Part shown: one piece after another, positions 1 through 10,829 of the stretch
How the letters are laid out: each line of letters begins with the position of its first letter
Position numbering within the stretch: the stretch's first letter is position 1
DNA from: Amylostereum areolatum
Taxonomy: Eukaryota > Basidiomycota > Agaricomycetes > Russulales > Stereaceae
DNA: 64,000 nt
Direction of reading: 5' to 3'
Assembly (NCBI GenBank): GCA_012932865.1
Contig: SAXG01000006.1
Coordinates: forward strand, 930,001-994,000
The notes under the pieces: generated by a model
The model's input: the letters and a program-made list of their open reading frames with translations, nothing else
What the model was told of the DNA's origin: nothing
Databases searched by the model: none
Translations under genes and position numbers: made by a program

Positions 1-2015
1 CTCGTATTTGACACGGAGTGTGCCCAGCTCTTCGTGGACTTCAGCGAGCTTGGCTTTGTGGTCGTTGCGCTCCTCGGACAGCGTCGTGGTCAGTCGGCCG
101 ATGTCGCGCTCACGTGCGTTGAGCTTGACGTAGATGCCGTCGATCGTGGTTTGGGATTGTCCGAGCTCGTCGCGGGCAGCCTGAAGGGCATTGCCTTGTT
201 CGGAAACGCGGAGGAGGAGCCGATTGCGCCGAGAAATCACTCGATCGAACTCGGAGCCTGCCTGCGCCAATGCATCGTTGGCGGCCCTGGACGTGTCAAC
301 GAGGGAAGCCTTCATCGTTTGGACGAGTGTCTACGTGAACAGTCAGCATAACTAACCGAACGACAAACAGCGCGCGACTGAACGGACCTGGCAATAACGC
401 TTGACCTCGGCAACCTGGGCTTCGTGCTGATATCTCTCTTGAACGCAGACCGCACGCGCGTCGGTGGCTTCGACGCGCTCAGAATCAAGCGCGGCTCGGA
501 GGTCGTCCTCTCTCGCCAGGGAGGCGGTGAGGCGACGTTGTTCTTCTGAGTGGGCGACCTTCAGCTCGCCAAGGGACCCCTCAAGCGCAACGATGGTCGT
601 CTCTTTAACCTGGATCTCCACCGCGAACGACCGGGCTTGGCGCTGTACGAGCGGTCAATGGTGGGTGAGAATGAGACGAAGCGCCGACGAACCTCGTTCG
701 CCGCTGCGGCCTCGACGGCCCGCGCCTGCAACTGAGCAATCTCCCGGGCAGCCCTCATGCTGATATTGTGCGCCTTGACAGCCTTGCGAGCCTCGGCATC
801 GCGAGCTGCAGCTATGTCTTGTTCTCGAGCGAGCGAATCGTCCAGCCGTAGTTGTACATCTGAGATGGCCTCTCGAAGAGAGGAAGAGGATCGCTCGAGC
901 CGTGTGACCGTCTCGCGCTCAGCTATGAGGGCGCGGTGGGCGGCCTCTTCTGCCAGGCGAACTTGGCTATCGAGCACAGAAGAGGATAGTCTGAGGGCTT
1001 GTGCTTCGTCTTCGAGCCGAACAATCGTACTCTTCAGCTTTTTGACCTGGGAGGACGACTCGTGGCTGGCGGCATAACTGGCATGTTCCGCTGTGCGGAC
1101 TTGGTCCTCGAGAGTCGAGTTGAACCGGTGGAGTGATCGGACTCGTGCTTCAAGTTGGGCGATGATGTCGCCCTTCTTGATGAGCTCCGTCCATGCGATC
1201 AGCCTCGCTTGCTTGCAGTATGACAACTTCGCGGTGGACCTTACACAAGGTATTAGCAATCATGGAGTGAATATCCTGTATCGCGGACGTACCAAGGCAA
1301 GGACATGTACCATGATGAAACCCGGGGAAACCGCAAAAACTGCAAGACCAGCCGATTCGGAAGAATGGCTGGGAAGAAAGGTCAGAACAGCGACGATGTG
1401 GATCGGACGGCGGCGTACCAGGCAATGGAGATGCTCCAGGGCACAATCCAGACCCAACAGGGATACATTGACTGTGAGGGCTGCCACCGATTGAGGCGAC
1501 CACTCAGGCAGCCACGCGTTCACGGGCGGCCGTAGGCTGTTCGCGACCCGGAAACTTGCCACTCCAGATAACCAGAGGCGGGCAGTGGTCGGTAGAATTT
1601 CTTTGCATACCCCGCCGAAAGCCTGGACATCCTCCGGGTGGCAGATGACCACGGCCACTGCCAGTAGCAGTGCGACCGCAAGAAAGAGGGAAGAAGCCGA
1701 AGCAAACTGGGATGCTGGCGGCTGCGGGATGGCCACAAGAGCGGTCGCCTCTGCGGCGAGGGTGGGTTCGGGACGGTGAACGGGAAGCCCGCCCGATGAC
1801 TGGGGAGCTTGCATGAATCCTGGTACCTCCCACGGAGATCCTGGCAGGTCGAATATTGCGGAAACCATCTTGGTTGGAGTGGCGGGGACAGTGAAGGTCG
1901 GGAAGGAGGGCGTGTCAGGCGGGGGAACGCAGTGGGCGGGAGCCTGAGGGATATTGCTGTGTGGTGTGGAGACCGCCACGACGGCGGCAGTAAAAAGAGC
2001 GAGAAGTAAAGGCAT
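1..2015 (-). CDS. Membrane-anchored coiled-coil protein (3' end beyond window)
   Basis: I do not recognise the family. The chosen start at 2015 begins with a hydrophobic signal-like stretch (MPLLLALFTAAVVAV), then a Pro/Ser/Thr-rich spacer, then a second hydrophobic segment (residues about 110-130, LFLAVALLLAVAVVI). After an uncertain middle portion with one or two introns (one near 1212-1290), a long Glu/Arg/Ala-rich heptad-type coiled coil follows. Its exons join cleanly: one intron lies at about 636-687 (donor GTTCGT, acceptor TACAG) and another at about 331-388 (donor GTCCGT). The coiled coil then runs open to base 1, so the C terminus is missing. Inferred role: a membrane-tethered filamentous or tethering protein. 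An upstream in-frame ATG at 2270 would add 85 polar residues in front of the hydrophobic stretch, so I prefer 2015. The splicing between 1260 and 1560 is the weakest part of the model. Confidence 0.6.
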
Positions 2016-5000
2016 TGTAGGTAATGAAGGTGGTGATAGATGTGCGGACGACGAGTGAGGGCGTGAAGATGGACGCAAGCGGCGGGAGATCTTGGTTGTA
2101 ACGCGGTCACGCGACAAATCACGGGACGAATCGTTCCTCGGTTGGCATCCGTGATTCAAGTCGCACGACGCAGAGAGTTTGTCCTCCTCTGGGGGTGGAT
2201 GGTTGGGTTCAGATCGAACATACAGCAGGCGCTCCGAACACCCGTGGGATTCGGTGTGTCCACTGGCCACACTTATCCATCGCCTTGAAGAGAGCCGCCT
2301 TCGTCAGGTAGAGGACGAACAAGCCTGACTCAGTCGCAGGCTGCAAGGCCGGTGTGGATGGCACCAGGGAGCGTGGGACTGGAATCCGCAAGGTGATGCA
2401 CGGGAGTGCGAGGCTGCGCGAAAGTCGATGAAGGGTCTGCAGAACAGAGCGACATCAACGAAGCACAAAAGGAACGAGCAGGAAATACCACGAACAGGGA
2501 ATTTTCGTTCAGATTCAATGCACCCCTTTTCTCCAAGGGAGGCGCGAAGCGTGTCCGCCCAGCCCGGAATCAGCACTCAGACACGCCGTCGAGTGCGTCT
2601 CTCATGCCCTAGGTACGACTATATGCGCAGACGCCGCGGTATCTGCATGTGGAGACCGCGCCTGGGCTTGCGTGGGTGGGTGTTGAGGTCGAGAGAGGAC
2701 TGTCCCTCAGAACATTGACCAAGAGTTTTGCGAGGGGAGTATTCTCCCGGGACGTCGTCCGGGGCCATGACGCGGTTCGAACCACCAGTTTCGGAGACGA
2801 GGCGGAGGACGGAAGGGATCGTCGGGAGCAATAAAAATGGGAAGCGTGGCCAAGGGGGTCCGACGGCCATCGGACGTAGAAGCACCAGGAGGGGACCTTG
2901 GTTGAGCGACGGATGTGAGCACGTGTAAAGGGAACGGCATGTGGGTTACAACGAAGGGGGACAGTGAGCGGAAGAGAGACGAGTGTACGTACAGTATTCT
3001 AGTGGATGGGAGGGAAAATCGGAGCCTGGGTTGAGGTTGCGATTGGACGTAGAAGCCAGCTGGAAGGAAGTGCATGGAGTGCATCAAGGGAGGGAGGTGA
3101 GAGTAGCGGTAGCTATCTACGCTCGTCTGTTATACGATCAAGACGTAAGCCGAACAGGTTACATGAACGACGTTAAAGAAAGGCGACATGCCTCTCAGGA
3201 GTCTGCGTGCGTTGGATTGCTGGCAACGCAGCTGTTGACTTGGACTTCATGTGAAGGAGGTGTCCTCGAAAGATGACGAGGGGTTGTGTCTTCGAGATAG
3301 AGGCGCTTCGGTTGACACGGAAGAGTCCCAAGGACATTCGACCGCTCGAGGTACTTAGTATGGATGGTCAAGAAAGTTGTAAGTTCAAGTTGTGTGTCGG
3401 CGACGGCGACTGAGGCCGATATGCCCGGTGGCTGTGCGCTTCTCTTCTGTTAGGCTGTTACCTCCAACTTCGTATATTCCCGTCTATTCCCGTCTTCTGT
3501 AACAACTTACTCCTGCCAGCATCTTCAAGACACCGGGGGCTCAAGGCAAGGACACGATGAGATAGAACGCGATCCTGTGTCTCTCATTCACACGATGAGA
3601 ACAAGTCAGCCTCTCACAATCATAACCCGGTCTCCCTTTACTTCTAGACTACGACCGCGTATCGTGGGATTCGTCAAGGTGCTCAGTGGCACAGATACTG
3701 TTTGGTCAAGACTCAAGACACGCGAAAGATATGGACTATGCGGTGCGTTCCTGTGACTTGACCCACTGCACGACCACAACCGCTCATACGCTCACGCCTT
3801 AGAGCTGGTGACCGCTAGGTCGGGTTTCGTAAGTTTTTTGCCTCTGAAAATCCCCCGTTCGTGTCCATGACGTCAGGCTCAGGTGTCATGAAAGTCGTGT
3901 AACTCCGCATAGGAGATCACCGATAAAAATCCTACGATTCCCCTTGTAATGCACGGGCGACACCTTCGCATCTGGGAAAGCTGGGCACGCCGTAGCTGCA
4001 CTCCCACAGGAGTCAGGACGTCGTCCGTACACTCGATACCTACCAGCAATTTCCGTCTATTCTCGCTGTTCCCTCTACACCGACGGTCGATGTACATTCT
4101 CCGACGTGCCGGAGATTGCGAGCCTCCCATTTTGTTTGTCCGCCGGAGCATGGCAAACCCAATCGCGACCCTGCCTCCTGGAAACTTAGGCGCAGGCCCC
4201 GTCATGCGAGAGGTCCAACCCACTCGCAGCTTTTGCGGTCGTACCTATGCACCGCCATCCAGTTCTCCACGCCAGCTCTGAACACGACAGTGCTTCGTGC
4301 GCGACGGTCCTGAGGGGACGACCGCTTCCAGCAGCATCCACCTGTCCGACGAATGGCCCAGTCTCCACTGCGTCTACGGATCCCCGACCCAATTGAATTC
4401 ACCCCCAAGGCGCGAGCTCAGGCGCGAGCTCCTGCCCCGCTCGAGACGATATGACAAGCAGAGCCGAGTCGCGCCAGTCCATTTATGCTGACTTGTTGCT
4501 GTCAGCAACGTCGTCAACCCAGCGAGTTACATCGCAGCCGTTCTCTTTTCGTCGCGCTGTGTCCACTGCGAAGCCCCGCGAGTTTGTTTTCTCTTCCATC
4601 TTCTTGCTTTTTGGACTGATAGGACCCGCAGACGCTCTCGCTCCCGACCTTCAGGACCAGTATCATCTTCACTCAGGTCGCCCAGGGTATGCCCTCGTCG
4701 TGAGATGTGGACGACATCCCCAGGCGTTCCGTTCTCGTCTCGTGCACAAGATGCCATGGAACCACTGGGGATCCAAGCCGGAATGGTGGTATCATTGAAG
4801 AAACGTCGTGAACGCGTTTTCAACACAAATTCCAATCCTGAGTCTATTCAAGTAGCACCTATGTGTCCACCGTGCCATACGTATTGTGATGCCTCCTGTG
4901 AATCTAATGAACGCGTTACTGCAATGTCGCCCTCGAACCCATCCTCACCCGTTATCAAGGCCTGAACGTCGTGGATCGTGGTTCTGAGCGCCGCGTCCGC

Positions 5001-5186
5001 ACCGAAACATAGATGGGTATCTCGTGCCAGCTACGTAAGAGAAAATGCGGCGCCCCGATGTACATGATATGTGTGGGAGGTCAAATGTAAGGGTAAAATG
5101 AACGGATACATCGAACTCGAGTAGTATGACACGACACGTTGAGAAGGCTGCACGCGAAGGCCGCGCAGCGGCGACCGCCAGTTCAC
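2016..5186. other. Intergenic, no gene recognised
   Basis: Short open frames occur on both strands but none shows a recognisable domain, a convincing exon chain or codon bias like the neighbouring genes. The first 300 bases would hold the promoter of the coiled-coil gene. A GGTTCGAACC string near 2770 resembles a tRNA B-box but has no A-box or cloverleaf around it. Confidence 0.5.
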
Positions 5187-6769
5187 CTAGTAGACGTAAG
5201 GAACGATACGGCTTCGTACGTGGGCCGTGTACACTCGCCATTCCTCCCCGTAGCTAGCCACCCATGAGCAACAGTATAACATTGGAAGGTGGACAGACGC
5301 GTACCGTTCCTTGCCATCGTCATCGGCGCGGCGCTGACGATCAATGAGGTCGAGAGCGTAGCAGAGAAAGTAAGAGTAGGTAAGAAGAGTGTCGAAACCG
5401 GTCAGAAGCGACCAAGAGAGGACAACGAGAATTTCGCCCCTGTTGACGCCGGGGTTAGATCAAACAAAGAGTGAATGGATAAGAAACTTGACGGTCAAGA
5501 CTTGACGCACAGGTAATTAGGGTTGCGGCACAATCTCCACCAGCCGGACACCAGACGGGTATCTCCGTTGCTCATCTCCATGTACTGGGTGTCTATAGGC
5601 TAATTTGTCAGGCCACGTTGGACGGACGACAACACCAGAAACAACAAACCACGCGAAGGGGGGCCCCGTTCAAAGGCGTTCTGCTGATTGTTAGACGCGT
5701 GGAAGATTTCGGTTCCCGCTGACATGGCGAGGACAAAGAGGATTGTAGGGAGACTGCCGAGGTCCCTTTGATTGAAGACGAGGTAGCGTGCTTGCATGGA
5801 ACTCATAAACGGCACCCAGAAAAGATCTTCAAAAATAGCAAGAAACCCAAGGCCTCGCGAGGAGGGCCTGTCGATGACTGTGGACTACATGCAAGTCAGT
5901 CGTCGAAAACAAGGCTACAATAACAACGGGCGTACCTCGTGCCAGAGCGCCTCAAAGATATGCCAGGATTGAGCCAAAACGAGGAGTATCATCGAGGGTG
6001 TGAGTTGACCGCCACGCCTAGCGGCTTGTTCGCACAACATGCTGATGTCAACGAGCAACCAGAGTATAATCCCCGGCCGAGACCCGTTGAAAGTTCTGAT
6101 ATCAAGAGAACCGATGGTCGGATTGAACTGACGACCGACGACAAACTGCGACGGGTTGGTGAGCATCAAGGCAGAGGCATCGTTGAGAGGAGAGGGACTT
6201 ACTCCGTAGAGGGCACTTCCGGTGATAGCATCGAGCACCAGGTCGTTCTTGTTGAGGAACGAAAGTCCGTACAGGAGCAGGCCCTGAAGCACAGAGAAGA
6301 CGAAAGCTGCTACCATGAGGCCAATGGACTGCCGGTAGATGAACGTGAAAGACTCGTAGCCAGCGCAGCTGATCCAGACGACGGCAATCGCCAGAGTGAG
6401 ACCAAAGGTTGATGGTCCTATCGAATTTCATAAGAGAGGCAGGCAATATGAAGAGTGGCGAAACGCACCGTTCACTTTGTACATTTTGGGACGTCCTCCA
6501 GGGAGGTCAACCCAAGAGCCTGGTAAAACGAACCAGGTCGCCAGACAGTACGCGTACCAGAGAGTGTATAAACCAAAAGCCTTGAGGTCGAAAATTTCGA
6601 CCAGATGGGACGGTGTGAAGACTTTGTCGAGGAGGTAAAGAAGTGGAAAGGAGTCATCGGGGAGGAGCGGGCCACGCTGCTCGGTGCAGAGCAAGGCAAT
6701 GCTGTGGAGCATATATAACCGGGGGAGCCATCCGCTAATAGCGCAGTGAAACAACGAAGAAAAATTCAT
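5187..6769 (-). CDS. ERG4/ERG24-family sterol reductase
   Basis: Polytopic ER sterol reductase of the family that includes C-14 reductase (ERG24) and C-24(28) reductase (ERG4), which act late in ergosterol synthesis with NADPH. Seen: an N-terminal hydrophobic segment (MNFSSLFHCAISGWLPRLYM), several further membrane segments, the family core GRQFNPTIGSLDIRTFNGSRPG (positions about 6050-6135), then LFWVPFMSSMQARYL and the SNNQQNAF box (compare ANNQKN in the family). The track of exons continues past the stop of the longest frame: near 5520-5560 the minus strand encodes RLVSGWWRLCRNPNYL, near 5290-5400 FLCYALDLIDRQRRADDDGKERY, and near 5187-5250 GEEWRVYTAHVRSRIVPYVY followed by TAG. These are the expected C-terminal NADPH-site and tail motifs. 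At least four introns are needed. I cannot separate ERG24 from ERG4 by eye. A decayed paralogue lies at 61236-62312. Confidence 0.82.
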
Positions 6770-7783
6770 GGTGGTGAGAGTTAGGACGGCGGGAAATTGA
6801 GGAAAGCGGGAAGCGTCAAGCGATGGGGGCGAGCCAGCTCTTAAGTCTTCGAAGGAAGACCCCCATCCGGATCCATGGACCGTCGTCCATTCCTCGCCAT
6901 GAGTATGGAGTATGGAGTGCTTCACGTCAGGCCTACTCGCATCCGTCGACACGAGTGATCGCCGTTCATGGGAACTTGAAGTGTTCCTGATTTCCTACAA
7001 ATTCGGAGACGAACCTCCCATTGTCCAAAAGCCCCTGCCCTGGCGATGCGCGAATTGGTATCTCTTACACGCCCACACGCTCCGTGCTCTCGTTATAATG
7101 GCGCAGCGAGGCCCGTGACGATGAACCACTGGCAGAAACGAATCGACCGAGGCCCGAGCCCGTTTTTGTGCCGACGCCGACGCCAACACCTCTCGCTTCT
7201 GTGCTGCAAAGGCCATGATATGACATCGGCGGGCACGGGCTTCATGCATGGAATGACAAAGCTGGCAACTGCTGGCAATAGTGTACCCCTGAATGCGGTC
7301 GGGAGCGGGCCATCGTTCGTGTGACTTCTGCTTTCCGGATTCTGAATTTGGTTTGCGAGTCGCACAACGGGGTATGGGGATGAAGGTGCGGGAACGTGGT
7401 ATGAATGTATACAAATCGAGAGCTGACAGAGACAGGCCGCGGGAGAAGAGACAGGGAGTTGCGGACGCGGAAATGTAGACCGGGTGGAGAGGTGGACCGG
7501 GAATACATGATCAGAAACTGAGAACAGAAAAGAAACGCGCGGATGCGAAGGTATAGACTGGAGATACACAAACGAAAAAAGAAACCCTAGACTGTCATCA
7601 GCTGGAAGGCGAGCTCCTGCCGCGGCACAATACCTGCAGGGAATCTCGGCGTAGACGCAACGACTCGTACGCATTCTCCGCTTGGTCGGAGAGGCGGAGA
7701 TTCCTGCAAGGAGGGACGGATGTCAACGGCTGAAATCTCACAGTCGAAGGCACAACGTGAGTACGCACTGCTGCTATCTGGTC
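6770..7783. other. Intergenic between sterol reductase and F-box gene
   Basis: No gene supported. The portion at 7587-7720 could hold one more exon of the neighbouring F-box gene, because the minus strand has an acceptor-like TTGCAG followed by an open stretch, but there is no motif to anchor it. Confidence 0.4.
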
Positions 7784-8770
7784 TACTTGGACCCCGCGCG
7801 CATGCCTCGTGAGCCGCTTCGACGTGCAGCGTGCAGGCCTTCACTGGCAGCTTCAGCCCACGCGTAGGCGGCATTCACCGGCTAAGTGCATAGGTTTGGA
7901 TCCGTCAACGGGACGTCGAATGCAGAGCGCACACTTACCTTCATCTCCGAGTCCTTCTGTTTTTTCTTCTCCTTCACCCACTCCAGCACTTCATTCGGTT
8001 CGCGTAGTCGGAGCACAAGAGAGTTCCATTCCCGACAGATATTTTGCAGGTCCGAGATGCGGAAGTACCTCACGGTCTTGTCACCGCGTGCGCGAGCTAA
8101 GGCCAAGGGCCCGAGCACGTCAAAGTCGCCCTCCAGTCAGGGGGGTAACAATGCGCGTACCAACGTGGTAAGGAAGCAGTTGACGGATTTCCGGAAAGAT
8201 GGCCTTGAATTCGGGATGTCGACACGAGTACGGCTCGGATATGTAACTGCACGGCACGTCAGACAAGGGGAAGGGGAGATGCGGGGAAGGCGCCGGCGCA
8301 CGGAGGAGGAGGAGAGCCTGACCTTTTGCGAAGACATTTGATGCAGCATCTGCGGTGCAGGGAGAACACGACGTCGCCTTCCGCCGTACAACCCGGCGTC
8401 TGCTATGCGGTCGGGTCGGGAAGACGCGGGAGTGATAGTGGAAACGACGAACCGAACAAGTCCGGGAAAAATACAGCAAGTGAACCCATTGCGTCGCCGG
8501 GATGTGGGGAGGGGCGGCCGGGGTCATCGTGAGAGCGAACGTATCCCTCCAGATATCCGGGTGGTTCGAGGTGAGCTCATTGAAAACGCGAGCGGTCTGC
8601 ATAAGATTCCATAGGTCGGCAGGGCTGAGAAAGCAGCATATCTAGTAGGTGCAGTTTTGAGCTTCGGATCGCGCAAATGACTGAACGAGAAGAAGAGAAT
8701 AACGCACGTTATAAAGGAGCTCTGGGGGGAAATCGCCAAGGCGTACATTCCGCCGACCTACGAGCCCCAT
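7784..8770 (-). CDS. Short F-box protein with Cys-rich motif
   Basis: F-box proteins recruit substrates to SKP1-cullin-1 ubiquitin ligases. Splicing out an intron at about 8655-8722 joins LGDFPPELLYN to CCFLSPADLWNLMQTARVFNE, a good F-box, followed by HPDIWRDTF and PPHIPATQWVHLLYFSRTC. A second intron (GTTCGT to CATAG, about 8393-8442) then gives QTPGCTAEGDVVFSLHRRCCIKC, a paired-cysteine motif shared with the two plus-strand paralogues at 41-44.5 kb. A later exon has VRYFRISDLQNICREWNSL, again shared with those paralogues. The start at 8770 gives MGLVGRRNVRLGDFPPEL. The stop at 7784 is taken from the exon after the intron at 7888-7945. The true end may lie further left if another intron is present. 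Of the three paralogues this one looks the most intact. Confidence 0.62.
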
Positions 8771-9157
8771 TCTCCGGGTCTCTCTTCGCTGGGCTTCTCT
8801 GAGTCTACGCTGCTTCTGGGAGTGGAAGTTCCCGGGGCGATCACGGGCATGTAGCCTGGGTGGCGGTGGGCTGGCGACTGGCGGGATGCGGTTGAGAACG
8901 AGTCAAGGCGGGACCGCTGAGGGGGATTGGAGTAGAAAACGACGAACCGGAGCTTTCATTCTCGAGCAACAAGCGAGACGGGACGGCGGGGTACGAGAAG
9001 GACGGAGAGGGAGAGGGGGGGTCCATGGTGGTGAAGCAAAGGTGGGTGAGACCTGAAATCTGTTAGCAGAGGGTTTATAAGGACTCGCGTGCGGGATCCT
9101 GACATGCCTGACAGCTTGCAAGCCATCTGCCTGTCCAAACTCGAACCAGCGAACGTG
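8771..9157. other. Short intergenic spacer
   Basis: No gene seen. The spacer separates the F-box start from the left edge of the first palindrome. Confidence 0.4.
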
Positions 9158-9192
9158 TATGTTGCTGAGATGGAAAGGATTGATCGAATCGA

Positions 9193-9815
9193 TTAGGGTT
9201 AGGGTTAGTCCGACGTACGAACCTAAAAAAACCCCTCACGGACTCGTGCAAGCCACCATGAAGGCAGGCACGAGCCGTGAGGGGAAAAAAAAGAAACATC
9301 TCCCGCCCCGAAGAAAAGTACAGTAAAAAAAAGGAGACGCCGACTGAACGAGAAGCGTCAGCAACGGGCGTATGCCCGAACTCGGCCTCGACCTCCCGAG
9401 CAGACAAACGAAACCCGAAGACGGAGATCGACGAACCAGGGATGAAGCGTCATCGAGCCCGTTTAAGGCGGCCCCCTTAACGGTGTACCGAGTAGGGCGC
9501 AGAAGTGGCGTATCCTACTTCCGCTGGGTTCCGCCGCTGCAGACGGCAACGAAGAACGGGCGTATGCCCGAACCCCGCCTCGACTCCACACCTGGACGAG
9601 CGAAATCCCGGAAAGGCACGCACTCGGCCAGCCCATAAGGGCGGGACACGAGGAAACGGCGGGAGGTGGGAGTGGAAAAAGGAAGAAACAGACGAGGGGG
9701 GAACGGGGGCGGCAGTCTGGAGAGTAAACGCAGAATGCTGCGCGGTATTTATACGTACTGTGGTGGCGGTAGCACGTGATTGACGCGTCGCGTCCTTGTT
9801 GATTCCGCTGAGTTT
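9193..9815 (-). mobile_element. Telomere-capped non-coding element, copy 1
   Basis: Read leftwards: TATA box (complement of 9746-9753), CT-rich leader with CTCCAGACTGCCGCC, and a body with the GGGCATACGCCC hairpin at 9558-9569 and again at 9366-9377 (period 192 bp). Then come ACTGTAC near 9317-9323, CGGGGCGGGAG near 9300-9310, a T-run, the 53-nt stem-loop at 9232-9284, a second T-run and the terminal telomeric repeat at 9193-9208. I know no described family with this order. Coding is unlikely. Retro-type origin is inferred from the constant 3' end across copies. Confidence 0.75.
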
Positions 9816-9885
9816 AAACTTTAAACTATTCTGTTGATTGCGTGTCGCGTGACCGCGCACACCGCCACCACAGCGCGTATAAATA
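9746..9885. promoter_or_regulatory. Divergent TATA promoter at palindrome centre
   Basis: Two TATAAATA boxes point away from each other (complement at 9746-9753, direct at 9878-9885), 124 bp apart. Between them lie CACGTG, TTGTTGATT, a GC-rich CGCGT-type motif and the AT-rich centre GTTTAAACTTTAAAC. The same ingredients recur upstream of the elements at 25.5, 38.0 and 59.9 kb, which supports a real, conserved bidirectional promoter. No transcript data are available. Confidence 0.6.
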
Positions 9886-10438
9886 CCGCGCAGCATTCTG
9901 CGTTTACTCTCCAGACTGCCGCCCCCGTTCCCCCCTCGTCTGTTTCTTCCTTTTTCCACTCCCACCTCCCGCCGTTTCCTCGTGTCCCGCCCTTATGGGC
10001 TGGCCGAGTGCGTGCCTTTCCGGGATTTCGCTCGTCCAGGTGTGGAGTCGAGGCGGGGTTCGGGCATACGCCCGTTCTTCGTTGCCGTCTGCAGCGGCGG
10101 AACCCAGCGGAAGTAGGATACGCCACTTCTGCGCCCTACTCGGTACACCGTTAAGGGGGCCGCCTTAAACGGGCTCGATGACGCTTCATCCCTGGTTCGT
10201 CGATCTCCGTCTTCGGGTTTCGTTTGTCTGCTCGGGAGGTCGAGGCCGAGTTCGGGCATACGCCCGTTGCTGACGCTTCTCGTTCAGTCGGCGTCTCCTT
10301 TTTTTTACTGTACTTTTCTTCGGGGCGGGAGATGTTTCTTTTTTTTCCCCTCACGGCTCGTGCCTGCCTTCATGGTGGCTTGCACGAGTCCGTGAGGGGT
10401 TTTTTTAGGTTCGTACGCCGGACTAACCCTAACCCTAA
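9816..10438 (+). mobile_element. Telomere-capped non-coding element, copy 2
   Basis: Mirror image of copy 1, with TATAAATA at 9878-9885, stem-loop at 10347-10399 and the end in CTAACCCTAACCCTAA at 10423-10438. It differs from copy 1 mainly in the promoter-proximal 60 bases and in single bases near the end (GCCGGACTAACC versus GTCCGACG in complement). Confidence 0.75.
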
Positions 10439-10481
10439 TCGATTCGATCAATCCTTTCCATCTCAGCAACATACTCTACTC

Positions 10482-10482
<1 letters not shown>

Positions 10483-10517
<35 letters not shown>
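10483..10517. repeat. GATA microsatellite
   Basis: About eight tandem GATA units immediately right of palindrome 1. The complementary CTAT tract flanks palindrome 2, as expected if the flank was duplicated together with the palindrome. Confidence 0.95.
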
Positions 10518-10622
10518 TTCACTTACTTGGTACATTCAATCTAGAGAGTCGTTTTTCTGAAATACGTATCGAATTCGCGAAACTGTTTCTACCAGTCCAC
10601 AATCACACGTCCGTTGTCTCCC
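10518..10622. repeat. Flank shared in inverted orientation with 23348-23452
   Basis: Sequence from the GATA tract to GTTGTCTCC at about 10613-10621 recurs as its reverse complement left of palindrome 2 (GGAGACAAC at 23348). The inverted duplication therefore covers more than the palindromes themselves. Confidence 0.85.
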
Positions 10623-10829
10623 CCAGCCCGCTCGACCATTTGGGCGGTTTCTTGAGAGCCGCCGCAAGCTGGGCGCTGCGCAACCTTGCTGAGCGCGATG
10701 GTAGCACGGAGAGTGTTACGTCGCCATTCTGCCCCTCCACTGGCAATTACTTCAGTGTCCTTGCTCACCCTTCAGATCAAGTATGGGGAACATGCGATAA
10801 CGACCGACCAGCTACAAGGAAGAAAGATA

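Larger units (their letters stand above)
9158..10473. repeat. Large palindrome 1: two head-to-head telomere-capped elements
   Basis: The two 0.6 kb arms are near-identical reverse complements, with the centre of symmetry at GTTTAAAC, 9812-9819. Only the central 120 bp or so (the promoter region) departs from symmetry. Each arm ends in telomeric sequence: TTAGGGTTAGGGTTAG at 9193-9208 and CTAACCCTAACCCTAA at 10423-10438. The symmetry continues another 35 bp into flanking DNA on both sides (TATGTTGCTGAGATGG at 9158 and its complement up to 10473). Many open frames exist in the arms in all directions, but they are mirrored copies of each other and show no domain. Confidence 0.95.

Noticed and set aside
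2765..2785. tRNA gene at a GGTTCGAACC string
   Set aside because: No A-box upstream and no acceptor or anticodon stems.
9477..10168. Open frames of 88-162 codons in the palindrome arms
   Set aside because: They occur in mirrored sets in all frames of GC-rich sequence, start in several directions from the same bases, lack any domain and are not preserved in copies 5-8.
9193..10438. A true chromosome end at the TTAGGG tracts
   Set aside because: Tracts are only two to three repeats, occur internally at eight places and are flanked by ordinary sequence on both sides.
10483..10517. CRISPR-like or regulatory array
   Set aside because: It is a plain GATA microsatellite without spacers.
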